Shown here: positions 16,538 through 24,197 of the stretch, one piece after another
Position numbering within the stretch: the stretch's first letter is position 1
How the letters are laid out: every line of letters begins with the position of its first letter
NCBI GenBank assembly: GCA_040223615.1
Contig: JAVKFY010000005.1
Span: 62,001 to 126,000, forward strand
Reading direction: 5' to 3'
DNA from: JAVKFY01 sp040223615
GTDB lineage: Bacteria; Pseudomonadota; Alphaproteobacteria; GCA-2731375
DNA: 64,000 bases
Made by a program: the position numbers and the translations under genes
Notes under the pieces: model-generated
Told to the model about the DNA's origin: nothing
The model's input: only the letters and a program-made list of their open reading frames with translations
Databases searched by the model: none

Positions 16538-17704
16538 CTAATTGCTGAGCAGTTTGCGGATCCGCGCCATCGCTTCCTGGATATTCTCGATCGAGTTCGC
16601 GTACGAGAAACGGATATAGCCTTCGCCCATGGCGCCAAAGCTGGTGCCGGCGATCGCTGCCACGCCGGCCTCGTTCAGCATCCGCTCCTGCAGCGTCTTG
16701 GCGTCGATGCCGGTGCCGGACACGTTGGGGAAGGCGTAGAACGCGCCGCCCGGCCGCACGCAGCGGAAGCCGGGGATGTCGTTCAGTTCGCGCAGGATGA
16801 TTTCGCGCCGCTCGTCGAACGCCGCGACCATCGCCTCGGCCTCGTCCTGCGGCCCGGTCAGCGCCGCCACGCCGGCCCACTGCGTCGCCGCGTTGACGCA
16901 ACTATGGTCGTTCACCGCCAGCCGCGTCACCGCCTCGACCAGCTCGTCCGGCCACACCGCGTAGCCCAGCCGCCAGCCGGTCATCGCGTAGGTCTTGGAC
17001 CAGCCGTCGAGCAGGATCAGCCGGTCGCGGATCGACTCGTAGCCCAGCATCGAGACATGCGGCTGATTGTCATAGACCATGCGCGCGTAGATCTCGTCCG
17101 ACATCACCGCGACGTGCGGATGCTGCGCCAGGCCGGCGACCAGCTTGTCCAGTTCGTCCTTGTTGACCACGCCGCCGGTCGGGTTCGCCGGGCTGTTGAT
17201 GATGATCAGCCGGGTATTCGGGCCGACCTTGGCCAGCACCTGATCGGCGTTGAACGAGAAGCCGGTGTCCTCGTGCAGTTCGATCGGCACCGGCGTGGCG
17301 CCGGAGAACCTGATCGCCGACTCGTAGATCGGGAAACCGGGGTTCGGATACATGATCTCCGCGCCCGGCTCGCCGAACATCATGCAGGCATAGAACATCG
17401 TCGGCTTGCCGCCGGGCTGGATCACCACGTTGTCCGGGCTCACCGTGACGCCGCGCCGTGCCGCGATGTCGTCGGCGACCGCCTCGCGCAGTTCCGGGAT
17501 GCCGTTCGCCGGGGTGTAGCCGTGGTGCCCGTCGGCCAGCGCCTTGCGACCCGCCTCGACGATGTGCGCCGGGGTTTTGAAGTCGGGTTGGCCGATGCCG
17601 AGATTGATGATGGAACGGCCCTCGGCGGCCAGCTTGTTCGCTCGCGCCAGAACCTCGAAGGCGGTCTCGGTGCCGAGCACGCCCATACGTTTCGCCAGTT
17701 GCAT
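16538..17704 (-). CDS. class I/II pyridoxal-phosphate aminotransferase, aspartate-aminotransferase-like
   Basis: The 388-residue fold-type I aminotransferase shows INLGIGQPDFKTP near the start, the NPTGG loop, SDEIYARMVYD, and the PLP lysine in GWSKTYAMTGWRLGY. The C-terminal RFSYANS contains the Arg that binds the substrate carboxylate. The substrate is probably aspartate or a related amino acid, but the subclass cannot be fixed. The start is uncertain: ATG at 17704 suits the family, while the frame opens to 17758. It is upstream of glnB on the same strand with about 215 bp between, so it is probably a separate unit. Confidence 0.85.
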   Translation of the reverse strand: MQLAKRMGVLGTETAFEVLARANKLAAEGRSIINLGIGQPDFKTPAHIVEAGRKALADGHHGYTPANGIPELREAVADDIAARRGVTVSPDNVVIQPGGKPTMFYACMMFGEPGAEIMYPNPGFPIYESAIRFSGATPVPIELHEDTGFSFNADQVLAKVGPNTRLIIINSPANPTGGVVNKDELDKLVAGLAQHPHVAVMSDEIYARMVYDNQPHVSMLGYESIRDRLILLDGWSKTYAMTGWRLGYAVWPDELVEAVTRLAVNDHSCVNAATQWAGVAALTGPQDEAEAMVAAFDERREIILRELNDIPGFRCVRPGGAFYAFPNVSGTGIDAKTLQERMLNEAGVAAIAGTSFGAMGEGYIRFSYANSIENIQEAMARIRKLLSN

Positions 17705-17869
17705 GGCGCGGATAATGCGCACGGGCCCGCTCGGCCCGCAAGTGGCACGACGGACCATGGTTTACTGCTTATTAGGAACGCCACCACTAGGGTGTTGGCG
17801 ATAACGAAACCGGCGCCGCCATCGGGCATGGTCCAGATGGGTGATGGCGCCGACGGCGCGAGAAGAACT

Positions 17870-18796
17870 ATGCCGAAAACTGCCGCTGGGCCATTGGCCT
17901 GGGTTAGCGACCGTGACGTCGATCTGCTTTTCTGCGCCGAGCTGCACGGTTCGGCGCCTTTCGCCACGCAGGTGCTGGCGGCCGCAGGCCTGCCCGGCGC
18001 GCGCTTCCGCAAGGCCACCCTGGCCGCCGACCGGCCGAGCGCGGCCGAATTGGTGATCGAGGCGGAGACCACGGAAGGCTCGCCGGTCGCCGTGCTTGTC
18101 GGGCATCCGCGTCCCGCGGTGACGCCGGCGGCCGGGGCCGGGCCGATCGAGGGGCCGCGGACGGCGTCGCAGGCGTTGCTGCTGGCACCGGCGACCGAGG
18201 CAGAAGCGGAGGCGGAGCGGGCCGAAGGCGCTCCGGTGCTGTCCTACGAGAAAGTCATCGAGTGGCTGGCCGACGCCGACGAGCCGCATGGGCGTTTCCT
18301 GGCGGAAGTGCTGCGCGCCGCCCTCGATGCGCGCGCGCCGGCCAGGGACGCGTCGCAGCCGACCGGCGATGCACTGGTCTCGGCCTTCTGGCTCGCCTAC
18401 TGGGAAGTCGCCAGGGCCGACTACCCCGCCTTGCGCATGAAGCGGCCGGACGAGGTCCCGGCGGGTCGGACCTGGCCGTGGTTCTCCGAGGCCGACGGGC
18501 TGCGTCGGGGTATTTCGGTGGTGCACAAGACCGATCGCGGTGCCGTCGACATGACCTTCTCCAGCACGTCGCTGGCCGACCTGCGGGCCGTCGCTGCTGC
18601 GCTGCTGCAGCCCGGCATGGTGCTGCACGCCAGCCGCAAGGAAACCGCCATTCGGATCAAGGTCAGGCCGGTCAACATGTACCGCCCGTTCGACGCACAG
18701 CGCGAGGCGGTGGCCGAGGGACTGGCCGCGGCGGAGCGCCTGCGCACTCTGTTCGCCGAGCACGCCGACACGCTCGACATCGTCCCGCTCATCTGA
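17870..18796 (+). CDS. hypothetical protein
   Basis: I do not recognise this 308-residue soluble protein. It starts MPKTAAGPLAWVSDRDVDLL, has a hydrophobic core pattern with no signal peptide or membrane segment, and a basic stretch near the C terminus (SRKETAIRIKVRPVNMYRP). An alanine- and glutamate-rich region near residues 95-125 may be a linker between two domains. The ATG at 17870 was chosen because GAGAAG lies four to five bases upstream; ATGs at 17828 and 17837 are alternatives. It is divergent from the aminotransferase gene. Confidence 0.6.
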   Translation: MPKTAAGPLAWVSDRDVDLLFCAELHGSAPFATQVLAAAGLPGARFRKATLAADRPSAAELVIEAETTEGSPVAVLVGHPRPAVTPAAGAGPIEGPRTASQALLLAPATEAEAEAERAEGAPVLSYEKVIEWLADADEPHGRFLAEVLRAALDARAPARDASQPTGDALVSAFWLAYWEVARADYPALRMKRPDEVPAGRTWPWFSEADGLRRGISVVHKTDRGAVDMTFSSTSLADLRAVAAALLQPGMVLHASRKETAIRIKVRPVNMYRPFDAQREAVAEGLAAAERLRTLFAEHADTLDIVPLI

Positions 18797-18877
18797 CGGC
18801 TTGCGTTACCGGCGCAGCCACCGCTAGAAGCGCGGCTGTCCCGCCGCCGTCATGGCGCGTCAGGCCAGCGAGCGCCC

Positions 18878-20347
18878 ATGCCCACCGCCGCCACGCCCCG
18901 TCCGGGCCCGATCTTCCGCCTGCGCAAACGGGTGCGGCGCTGGGTCGAGCCCTATCCGTGGCTTTATCGCGGCCTGCTGAAGCTGTGGGGCCTGGCCTTC
19001 GGCGCCCGATTCTTCATTTACGCGCTGACTTCCGGCCGCCTGCGCCACCGGCCCGACGCCGCCGCGCTCGCGGCCTTCATCGGACGTCAGCGCTTGCGGA
19101 CCTTCCAGGTCGAGCTCGGCGCCGCGGCCGATGTCGACGGTCTGCGCGCGGCGCTGAAGGCTCGCGGCCTGGACCCGGCGGAGGGCGGCTGGACCTTCTA
19201 TTTGCCGCCCGGCGACGCGCTGGCCCGATTGTGCCCGTTCCTGGCAAGCCACTACCCGCCGGGCGTCGGCCTGAAGCTGCTCAAGGACATGCGCGCGCCG
19301 GCCGAGGCGCGCTACACGCCGCACGATCAGAACCCGGCCGCCGGCGCAAGCCTGCTGCGCAAGCTGACGCCGTCGCCGTTGGCGCTGCTGCGGGTCGCGG
19401 AGGCGCTGCATCGGCTGGGCCTTGGCCCGAAGGTCTGGGACCTGGTGCATTTGCGCAGCGGCGGCACCGACCTGTCGGCCTACGTGGTGGCGCCGGTCGA
19501 CGGCGGCCCGCCCGACGCCGCCCAGTATGCCGACTTCATGGACCGCCTGCGCCCGGTCCTGGATGACGGGCTGGTTGCCACCGCGCATCCCAGCGTCGCC
19601 ATGTCGGACGACTTCGCGGCGCCCGACGGCAACGGCAACCTGCGCGTCGATCCGGCGACGGGAAAGGCGCTGTTCGTCGATTTCCAGAGCTTCGTGATCC
19701 CGGACGAGGGCCGGCTGCTGTCCAGTCTGGCCGAGGTCGGCCGCGCGGCGACGCATTTCGGCGCCGGCCGCTTCTTCCGCGGTGGCGGCGACTACCTGTA
19801 CCAGGCGATCCCCGGCCTGGAGCCCGGCAAGCGCGACCCCGAGCAACGCTGGCGCACCGTCCACGAGTTGCTCGACGGCGCCGGCGTCGGCTTCGAGGAC
19901 CGGCCGGTGTTCGACATCGGCTGCAACACCGGGCTGATGCTGTATCAGGCGCTGGGCGCCGGCGCGCGCTGGGCCTGCGGCTGGGACATGCCGGAGGTGG
20001 CGGCGTCGGCCGCGCGCCTGCTCGGCGCGCTGGGCGCCACCCGGACCACGCTCACCGGCGGCGCGATTTCGCCGGACTCCGACTTCGCGACCGCCGTGCC
20101 GGCCTGGGCCGGCGAGGGCGGGGTGCTGTTCTACCTCGCGGTTTCCGACCACATCGGCTTCCCTGAAGGCGTGGCGGCGCTGCCGTGGCGGCACATGCTC
20201 TACGAAGGCCATGCCGACCAGGGCGTCGGCGACCAGGTCGAGCGGCTGCGCCAGGTCCGCTGGCTGAAGGACGCGAAACTGCTCGGTCACCGGATGGCGG
20301 CCGATGGCGACTCGCCGCCTCGGCCACTGTTGCTGCTGCAGCGATAG
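18878..20347 (+). CDS. possible kinase-like/methyltransferase fusion protein
   Basis: The 489-residue protein appears to have two parts. The C-terminal part (from about residue 340) has a class I SAM-methyltransferase motif I, VFDIGCNTGLMLYQAL, followed by an acidic strand end, ACGWDMPE. The N-terminal part resembles a protein- or sugar-kinase fold: VGLKLLKD, then a hinge-like region, then a catalytic-loop-like HPSVAMSDDF and GNGNLRVD, and LFVDFQSF in place of the DFG block. The kinase reading is inference from spacing and key residues. It follows the hypothetical gene on the same strand after 81 bp. Substrates are unknown; a cell-surface glycan or secondary-metabolite role is possible. Confidence 0.55.
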   Translation: MPTAATPRPGPIFRLRKRVRRWVEPYPWLYRGLLKLWGLAFGARFFIYALTSGRLRHRPDAAALAAFIGRQRLRTFQVELGAAADVDGLRAALKARGLDPAEGGWTFYLPPGDALARLCPFLASHYPPGVGLKLLKDMRAPAEARYTPHDQNPAAGASLLRKLTPSPLALLRVAEALHRLGLGPKVWDLVHLRSGGTDLSAYVVAPVDGGPPDAAQYADFMDRLRPVLDDGLVATAHPSVAMSDDFAAPDGNGNLRVDPATGKALFVDFQSFVIPDEGRLLSSLAEVGRAATHFGAGRFFRGGGDYLYQAIPGLEPGKRDPEQRWRTVHELLDGAGVGFEDRPVFDIGCNTGLMLYQALGAGARWACGWDMPEVAASAARLLGALGATRTTLTGGAISPDSDFATAVPAWAGEGGVLFYLAVSDHIGFPEGVAALPWRHMLYEGHADQGVGDQVERLRQVRWLKDAKLLGHRMAADGDSPPRPLLLLQR

Positions 20348-20504
20348 CCGTCGCGCCACAACATTGCCTTTGTTCGCCGGGAACGAACATCGCATCGCGA
20401 TAGTTGATCGGTTGACGCGGCACGGACGGACATCGCCTGCCGCGCCTCGACGCAAGTCGGGCACGTGCCCGTTGCGCGAGATGTATCCAAGAGGAGGTTC
20501 TAGC

Positions 20505-21023
20505 ATGCGCAAGCTGCTTCTCGTTTCTACCGTCGCCGTGGCCGGTCTGCTGCCATTCGCCATGGCTCAGGCTGGTCAGACTCAGACCGGCGTGAACGCC
20601 GACAAGACCATGACCGACAAGGCCAACACGGTCCGCGACGACGCCACCACCAAGGCGCCGATGACCGACAAGTCGAACGCCACGACGACCACCGATCGCA
20701 AGTACGACTGGGACAAGGCCAACTCGCTGAAGATTACCAGCGCCGAGGAGTTGATCGGCCGCGACGTGATCAACATGCGCGGTGACGAGGTCGGCGAAAT
20801 CAATGACATCGTGTTGTCGGCCGACGAAGCGCCCTACGCGGTGCTAGAGGTCGGCGGTTTCCTGGGCCTCGGCGAGAAACTCGTGGCGGTCCCGATGGAC
20901 CAACTGCGGATCGACAATGACAACGACGACGTGCTGTTGCTGTCGCAGATGACCGAGGACGAGCTGAAGAACATGCCGGCCTACGAGAAGGACGACTATC
21001 GTCCCTACAAGGTGGCCGAGTAG
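20505..21023 (+). CDS. secreted PRC-barrel domain protein
   Basis: The 172-residue product has a signal peptide (residues 1-23, cleavage near AQAG), a Thr/Asp/Lys-rich disordered stretch (25-75), then a PRC-barrel domain from SAEELIGRDVINMRGDEVGE to VAVPMDQLRI. PRC-barrels bind RNA or proteins; secreted ones in alphaproteobacteria are poorly understood. GAGGAGG stands about eight bases before the ATG at 20505. A closely similar but smaller gene follows, separated by a terminator, so the pair looks like a duplication. Confidence 0.8.
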   Translation: MRKLLLVSTVAVAGLLPFAMAQAGQTQTGVNADKTMTDKANTVRDDATTKAPMTDKSNATTTTDRKYDWDKANSLKITSAEELIGRDVINMRGDEVGEINDIVLSADEAPYAVLEVGGFLGLGEKLVAVPMDQLRIDNDNDDVLLLSQMTEDELKNMPAYEKDDYRPYKVAE

Positions 21024-21052
21024 CCGACCCTGCCGGTGCTAAACGCGTAAAG

Positions 21053-21091
21053 GGGGCCGCGTCGGCTTGGTCGACGCGGCCCCTGTCTTTT
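21053..21091 (+). terminator. intrinsic terminator between the two PRC-barrel genes
   Basis: GGGGCCGCGTCG (21053-21064) pairs perfectly with CGACGCGGCCCC (21072-21083), followed by TGTCTTTT. A 12-bp GC-rich stem with a T tail is a canonical rho-independent terminator, so the second gene needs its own promoter or read-through. Confidence 0.85.
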
Positions 21092-21117
21092 CATAAAGAG
21101 ACGAAACGAGGACTGTG

Positions 21118-21603
21118 ATGAGGAAACTGCTGATCGCGACCGCCATGGCGGCACTGATGGCCCCGTCGGCGGCAATGGCCGCGTCGCCGAAGGCCATGCC
21201 GATCGACGACAAGGCCAACGCCGTCGAGGTGAAGCCGGGCGATGCCAAGGATGTCGGTGGCAAGGACCGCGAGAAGGCGGCCGATTGGGCCAGCCGCTGG
21301 GAGAATGCTCGCGTGGTCGATGCCGGTGGGGCCGGCGGCCTGGTCGGTAGCACCATCGTGGCGCAGGACGGCCAGGAGATTGGCACGGTCGAGTCGTTGG
21401 TCACCGACGCCGGCGGCGCGCATTTCGCGGTGATTGATGCCGGCGGTTACCTGGGCGTCGGCTCGCATCAGGTCACGGTGCCGCTGGAGCGGTTGCGCGT
21501 GAGTGAGGAGTCCTCTGCGATGGTCTCCAGCGAGTATGCCGCGGAGATCGAAAGCCAGCCGACCTACGACGCCGCCAAGTATCGCCCGTTCCAGGGCCAG
21601 TAG
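21118..21603 (+). CDS. secreted PRC-barrel domain protein, second copy
   Basis: The 161-residue product starts MRKLLIATAMAALMAPSAAM, nearly the same signal peptide as its neighbour, and carries a PRC-barrel from LVGSTIVAQDGQEIGTVESL to VTVPLERLRV, ending in YDAAKYRPFQGQ where the neighbour ends KDDYRPYKVAE. The shared ends and domain support tandem duplication with divergence of the linker. ATG at 21118 is preferred over an immediately preceding in-frame GTG. Function is unknown. Confidence 0.8.
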   Translation: MRKLLIATAMAALMAPSAAMAASPKAMPIDDKANAVEVKPGDAKDVGGKDREKAADWASRWENARVVDAGGAGGLVGSTIVAQDGQEIGTVESLVTDAGGAHFAVIDAGGYLGVGSHQVTVPLERLRVSEESSAMVSSEYAAEIESQPTYDAAKYRPFQGQ

Positions 21604-21652
21604 ACGCGCCGCGCGCGCGCCGGATCGCGGCTGTGCGATCCGGTGGCGCGTC
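21603..21652 (+). terminator. two-part inverted repeat after the second PRC-barrel gene
   Basis: Outer arms GACGCGCC (21603-21610) and GGCGCGTC (21645-21652), and inner arms CCGGATCG (21620-21627) and CGATCCGG (21636-21643), are all perfect. It starts on the stop codon and probably ends transcription, though no T-run follows. Confidence 0.5.
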
Positions 21653-21729
21653 GCCGCCGCAAGTGGTGTAAATGGCCCCGATCGGTGCCGCAGCGCGCGC
21701 GATATTCTGCGCTCGGGCCATGAAACAGG

Positions 21730-21857
21730 CGAGCACAAGTCGATCAACCTCGGTCAGGGCTTCCCGGACGAGGCGGGGCCGGCCAGCATCCAGGACATGG
21801 CCGACAAGGCGACCCGCGAGTTCCCGAACCAGTACCCGCCGATGATGGGCATCCCCG
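21730..21857 (+). pseudogene. 128-bp fragment of the downstream aminotransferase gene
   Basis: Bases 21730-21857 match 24272-24399 with four substitutions and no gap (about 97 percent by my count). The fragment corresponds to residues about 26-67 of the aminotransferase (EHKSINLGQGFPDE to PPMMGIP) and is still open in frame, but has neither the beginning nor the rest of the gene. Two of the changes are silent and two alter residues, as expected without selection. It stops one base before the stop codon of the LysR gene, marking a recombination junction. Confidence 0.85.
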
Positions 21858-21858
21858 G

Positions 21859-22752
21859 TCAGAAGCCACCGTCGCGGGCTTCGGCCTGGAACGCCTCGGC
21901 CAGGATGCGGGCGCCGCGGGCCATGATGTCCGGATCGGGCGTGATCAGATGGACCGGCGCCAGGCGCCGGTCGGGCACCCGCATCGGCACCGGTACCAGC
22001 ACCCCCGCCGCCAGTTCATCGGCGATCTGGTGCCGCGGCAGCCAGGCGAAGCCAGTACCGGCCTTCATCGCCTCGACCGAGCCGGCCAGGTTGGAGAAGG
22101 TCCAGCGCATCTCGGCCTCCAGCCAGCCGGCGTCGTAGCGACGCCGGCCGCTGTCGCGCACGATCAGCTGCCGGTACTGCCGCAGGTCGTCGTAGTCGAC
22201 CGGCCGGTCGAGCCGATGCAGCGCGTGGTCGCGGGCCGCCACCAGGATGAACTCGACCTGCAGGAGCGCGGTCTGCCGGAAACCGGGCGGCACGATGGCG
22301 CTGAGCGCCATTGCCGCGCCGCCCGTGGCCATGACGTCGAGCACGCCGGATAGCACGACCTCCTGGACCTCGACGCGGGTCTGCGGTGCCGCCTCGGCGA
22401 AGCGGCGCAGCGCCCGGACCACCAGGTCGACCGGCACGATGGCGTCCACTGCCACGGTCAGCGTCGCCTCCAGCCCCTGGGCCATGGCACCGGCGACCTG
22501 CTCCAGGCTCTGCGCATCGGCCAGCAGGCGTCGCGCCCGGCGCAGCAGCACCAGCCCGGGCTCGGTCGGCCGCAGCCTTCGGCCGACAGTGGCGAACACC
22601 GGCACCGGCAGCCGCACGTTCAGTTCGGCGATGGCGTGGCTGACTGTCGACTGGCTCTTGTGCAGCTGCTTGGCGGCCGCGGCGACGCCGCCGCTATCGG
22701 CCACAGCAAGCGCGACCCGCCACTGCTCCAGAGTCGTGCGAACACGGTCCAT
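21859..22752 (-). CDS. LysR-family transcriptional regulator
   Basis: The 297-residue product has a typical LysR winged helix-turn-helix at residues 10-68 (DSGGVAAAAKQLHKSQSTVS, then HAIAELNVRLPVPVF) and a periplasmic-binding-protein-like effector domain. It is divergent from the azoreductase gene, with a 114-bp gap carrying a T-N11-A palindrome, so it very likely controls azoreductase and doxX. Its 3' end directly abuts a fragment of another gene. The effector is unknown; quinones or azo compounds would fit. Confidence 0.9.
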   Translation of the reverse strand: MDRVRTTLEQWRVALAVADSGGVAAAAKQLHKSQSTVSHAIAELNVRLPVPVFATVGRRLRPTEPGLVLLRRARRLLADAQSLEQVAGAMAQGLEATLTVAVDAIVPVDLVVRALRRFAEAAPQTRVEVQEVVLSGVLDVMATGGAAMALSAIVPPGFRQTALLQVEFILVAARDHALHRLDRPVDYDDLRQYRQLIVRDSGRRRYDAGWLEAEMRWTFSNLAGSVEAMKAGTGFAWLPRHQIADELAAGVLVPVPMRVPDRRLAPVHLITPDPDIMARGARILAEAFQAEARDGGF

Positions 22753-22761
22753 GCCACATCA

Positions 22762-22778
22762 TATCGATTTCTTCGATA
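22762..22778. promoter_or_regulatory. LysR-type operator candidate
   Basis: TATCG-N7-CGATA is a 17-bp perfect palindrome containing the T-N11-A core of LysR boxes, ten bases from the LysR start. A second palindrome, TTCGCGCGAA, follows at 22781-22790. Further down, CCCTATC (22820-22826) can pair with GATAGGG (22853-22859), which would cover the azoreductase ribosome site. Confidence 0.5.
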
Positions 22779-22866
22779 AATTCGCGCGAAATTTTCCGGT
22801 TTCCCTACAAGAATTTCGACCCTATCTGCGGGATATTCGACAGCAACCCAGGGATAGGGCTTCCAC

Positions 22867-23475
22867 ATGACGACAATCCTGCATATCGACAGCGGCATCT
22901 TCGGTGCCAAGAGTGCCTCCAACGGGCTGAGTGCCGCGTTCGTCGCAGCCCTGCGCGCGGCGCGGCCGGAGATTGAGGTCGTCCGCCGCGATCTCGCTGC
23001 CGATCCTTTGCCTCACCTCGACGCCACGCTGGCCGCCAGCTTCATGACGGCGCCCGCGGACCGCGACGGTGCCGTCGCCGAGGCCGGGGTGCGCAGTGAC
23101 GTGGCGGTTGCCGAGTTGCAGGCGGCCGACATCCTCGTGATCGGCCTGCCAATGTACAATTTCAACGTGCCGTCGACGTTCAAGGCGTGGTTTGACCACG
23201 TCGCCCGTGCCGGCGTCACCTTCCGCTACACGGCGCAGGGGCCCGAGGGCCTGCTGTCCGGCAAGAAGGCCTACATCCTGACCGCGCGGGGCGGCCGCTA
23301 CAACGGCACCGGCGCCGACCACCAGGAGCCCTTCATCCGCCAGTTCCTGGGCTTCCTGGGCATCGCCGACGTCACCTTCGTCTATGCCGAGGGCCTGCGG
23401 CTTGGCGAGGACGTGGCCGCCGCTGCGCTGCAGGCAGCGCACAGCGAGATCGCCAGCCTGGCTGCCGCCGCCTGA
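22867..23475 (+). CDS. azoR: FMN-dependent NADH azoreductase / quinone reductase
   Basis: The 202-residue flavodoxin-fold enzyme reduces azo compounds and quinones by two-electron transfer from NADH. Signature segments are MTTILHIDSGIFGAKSASNG (FMN phosphate loop), LPMYNFNVPSTFKAWFDHVA and LTARGGRYNG. The length is that of AzoR. It is followed after 29 bp by a DoxX-family gene and is divergent from a LysR gene, a common module for response to electrophiles or quinones. Confidence 0.9.
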   Translation: MTTILHIDSGIFGAKSASNGLSAAFVAALRAARPEIEVVRRDLAADPLPHLDATLAASFMTAPADRDGAVAEAGVRSDVAVAELQAADILVIGLPMYNFNVPSTFKAWFDHVARAGVTFRYTAQGPEGLLSGKKAYILTARGGRYNGTGADHQEPFIRQFLGFLGIADVTFVYAEGLRLGEDVAAAALQAAHSEIASLAAAA

Positions 23476-23504
23476 ACCGAACCCGCGACCCGGAGGAGCT
23501 ACCC

Positions 23505-23945
23505 ATGAACACCATCGTCAACCGCTTCGCGAGCCCGTTGGAACTGGCCGGCCGCATTCTGCTGGCGCTGATCTTCGTCAGCAGCGGCCTCAACAAGGTT
23601 GGCGCCTATGCCGGCACGCAGGCGTACATGGAGAGCGTCGGCGTGCCCGGTGGCCTGCTGTCGCTGGTCATCCTGACGGAGCTGGGCGGCGGCCTGCTGC
23701 TCGCCGCGGGCCTGCTGACCCGCTGGGCGGCACTGGCCCTGGCCGGCTTCACGCTGCTGGCCGCGGTGCTGTTCCACGCCGACTTCGGCAACCAGATGCA
23801 GATGATCATGTTCATGAAGAACATCACGATCGCCGGCGGCCTCGCTGTGGTACTGAGCCACGGCGCCGGCAGCTGGAGCGTCGACGCGGTCCTGGCGCGG
23901 CGACGCGGCACGAGCGTCCAGCACGCGGGCAAGCCGGTCTCCTGA
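23505..23945 (+). CDS. DoxX family membrane protein
   Basis: The 146-residue product has four predicted helices and the DoxX features LAGRILLALIFVSSGLNKVG near the N terminus and MFMKNITIAGG near the third helix. DoxX-family proteins often sit beside redox enzymes in the inner membrane; the biochemical role is unclear. CGGAGGAGC precedes the ATG. It forms an operon with azoR and is followed by a large hairpin. Confidence 0.85.
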   Translation: MNTIVNRFASPLELAGRILLALIFVSSGLNKVGAYAGTQAYMESVGVPGGLLSLVILTELGGGLLLAAGLLTRWAALALAGFTLLAAVLFHADFGNQMQMIMFMKNITIAGGLAVVLSHGAGSWSVDAVLARRRGTSVQHAGKPVS

Positions 23946-23987
23946 TCGATCGGCGACGGTCTCGTCGGGCGCCGTCGCCGATCGATC
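23944..23987 (+). terminator. 16-bp perfect inverted repeat after doxX
   Basis: GATCGATCGGCGACGG (23944-23959) is exactly complementary to 23972-23987 with a 12-base loop, overlapping the doxX stop codon. It probably ends the azoR-doxX transcript; no clear T-run follows. Confidence 0.6.
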
Positions 23988-24197
23988 GCGGCCGGCCATC
24001 GCGCTGCGCGTTGCCGACGTGCCGGCATTGCTCGCCGCGGGTGCGGGTGTCCGAGGTGCGTGCGATCATAGCCGTTGCTGTTGTGCCCCGAAGCCGGTTC
24101 GGTGTAATCGCTACGGTGGGATGGAGGCATGTCGGGCGTTGCGGCTCGATATCGACGCTCGGCCCTTGATCGCAAAAGGTCGCCGTATGGAAGGTCG

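Noticed and set aside
16499..17869. Long upstream extension of the hypothetical gene at 17870
   Set aside because: It is the antisense of the aminotransferase gene; the true start has a ribosome site at 17870.
21503..22138. 211-residue plus-strand frame containing the aminotransferase fragment
   Set aside because: It joins an antisense stretch, the fragment and the reverse of the LysR gene; only the middle part has meaning.
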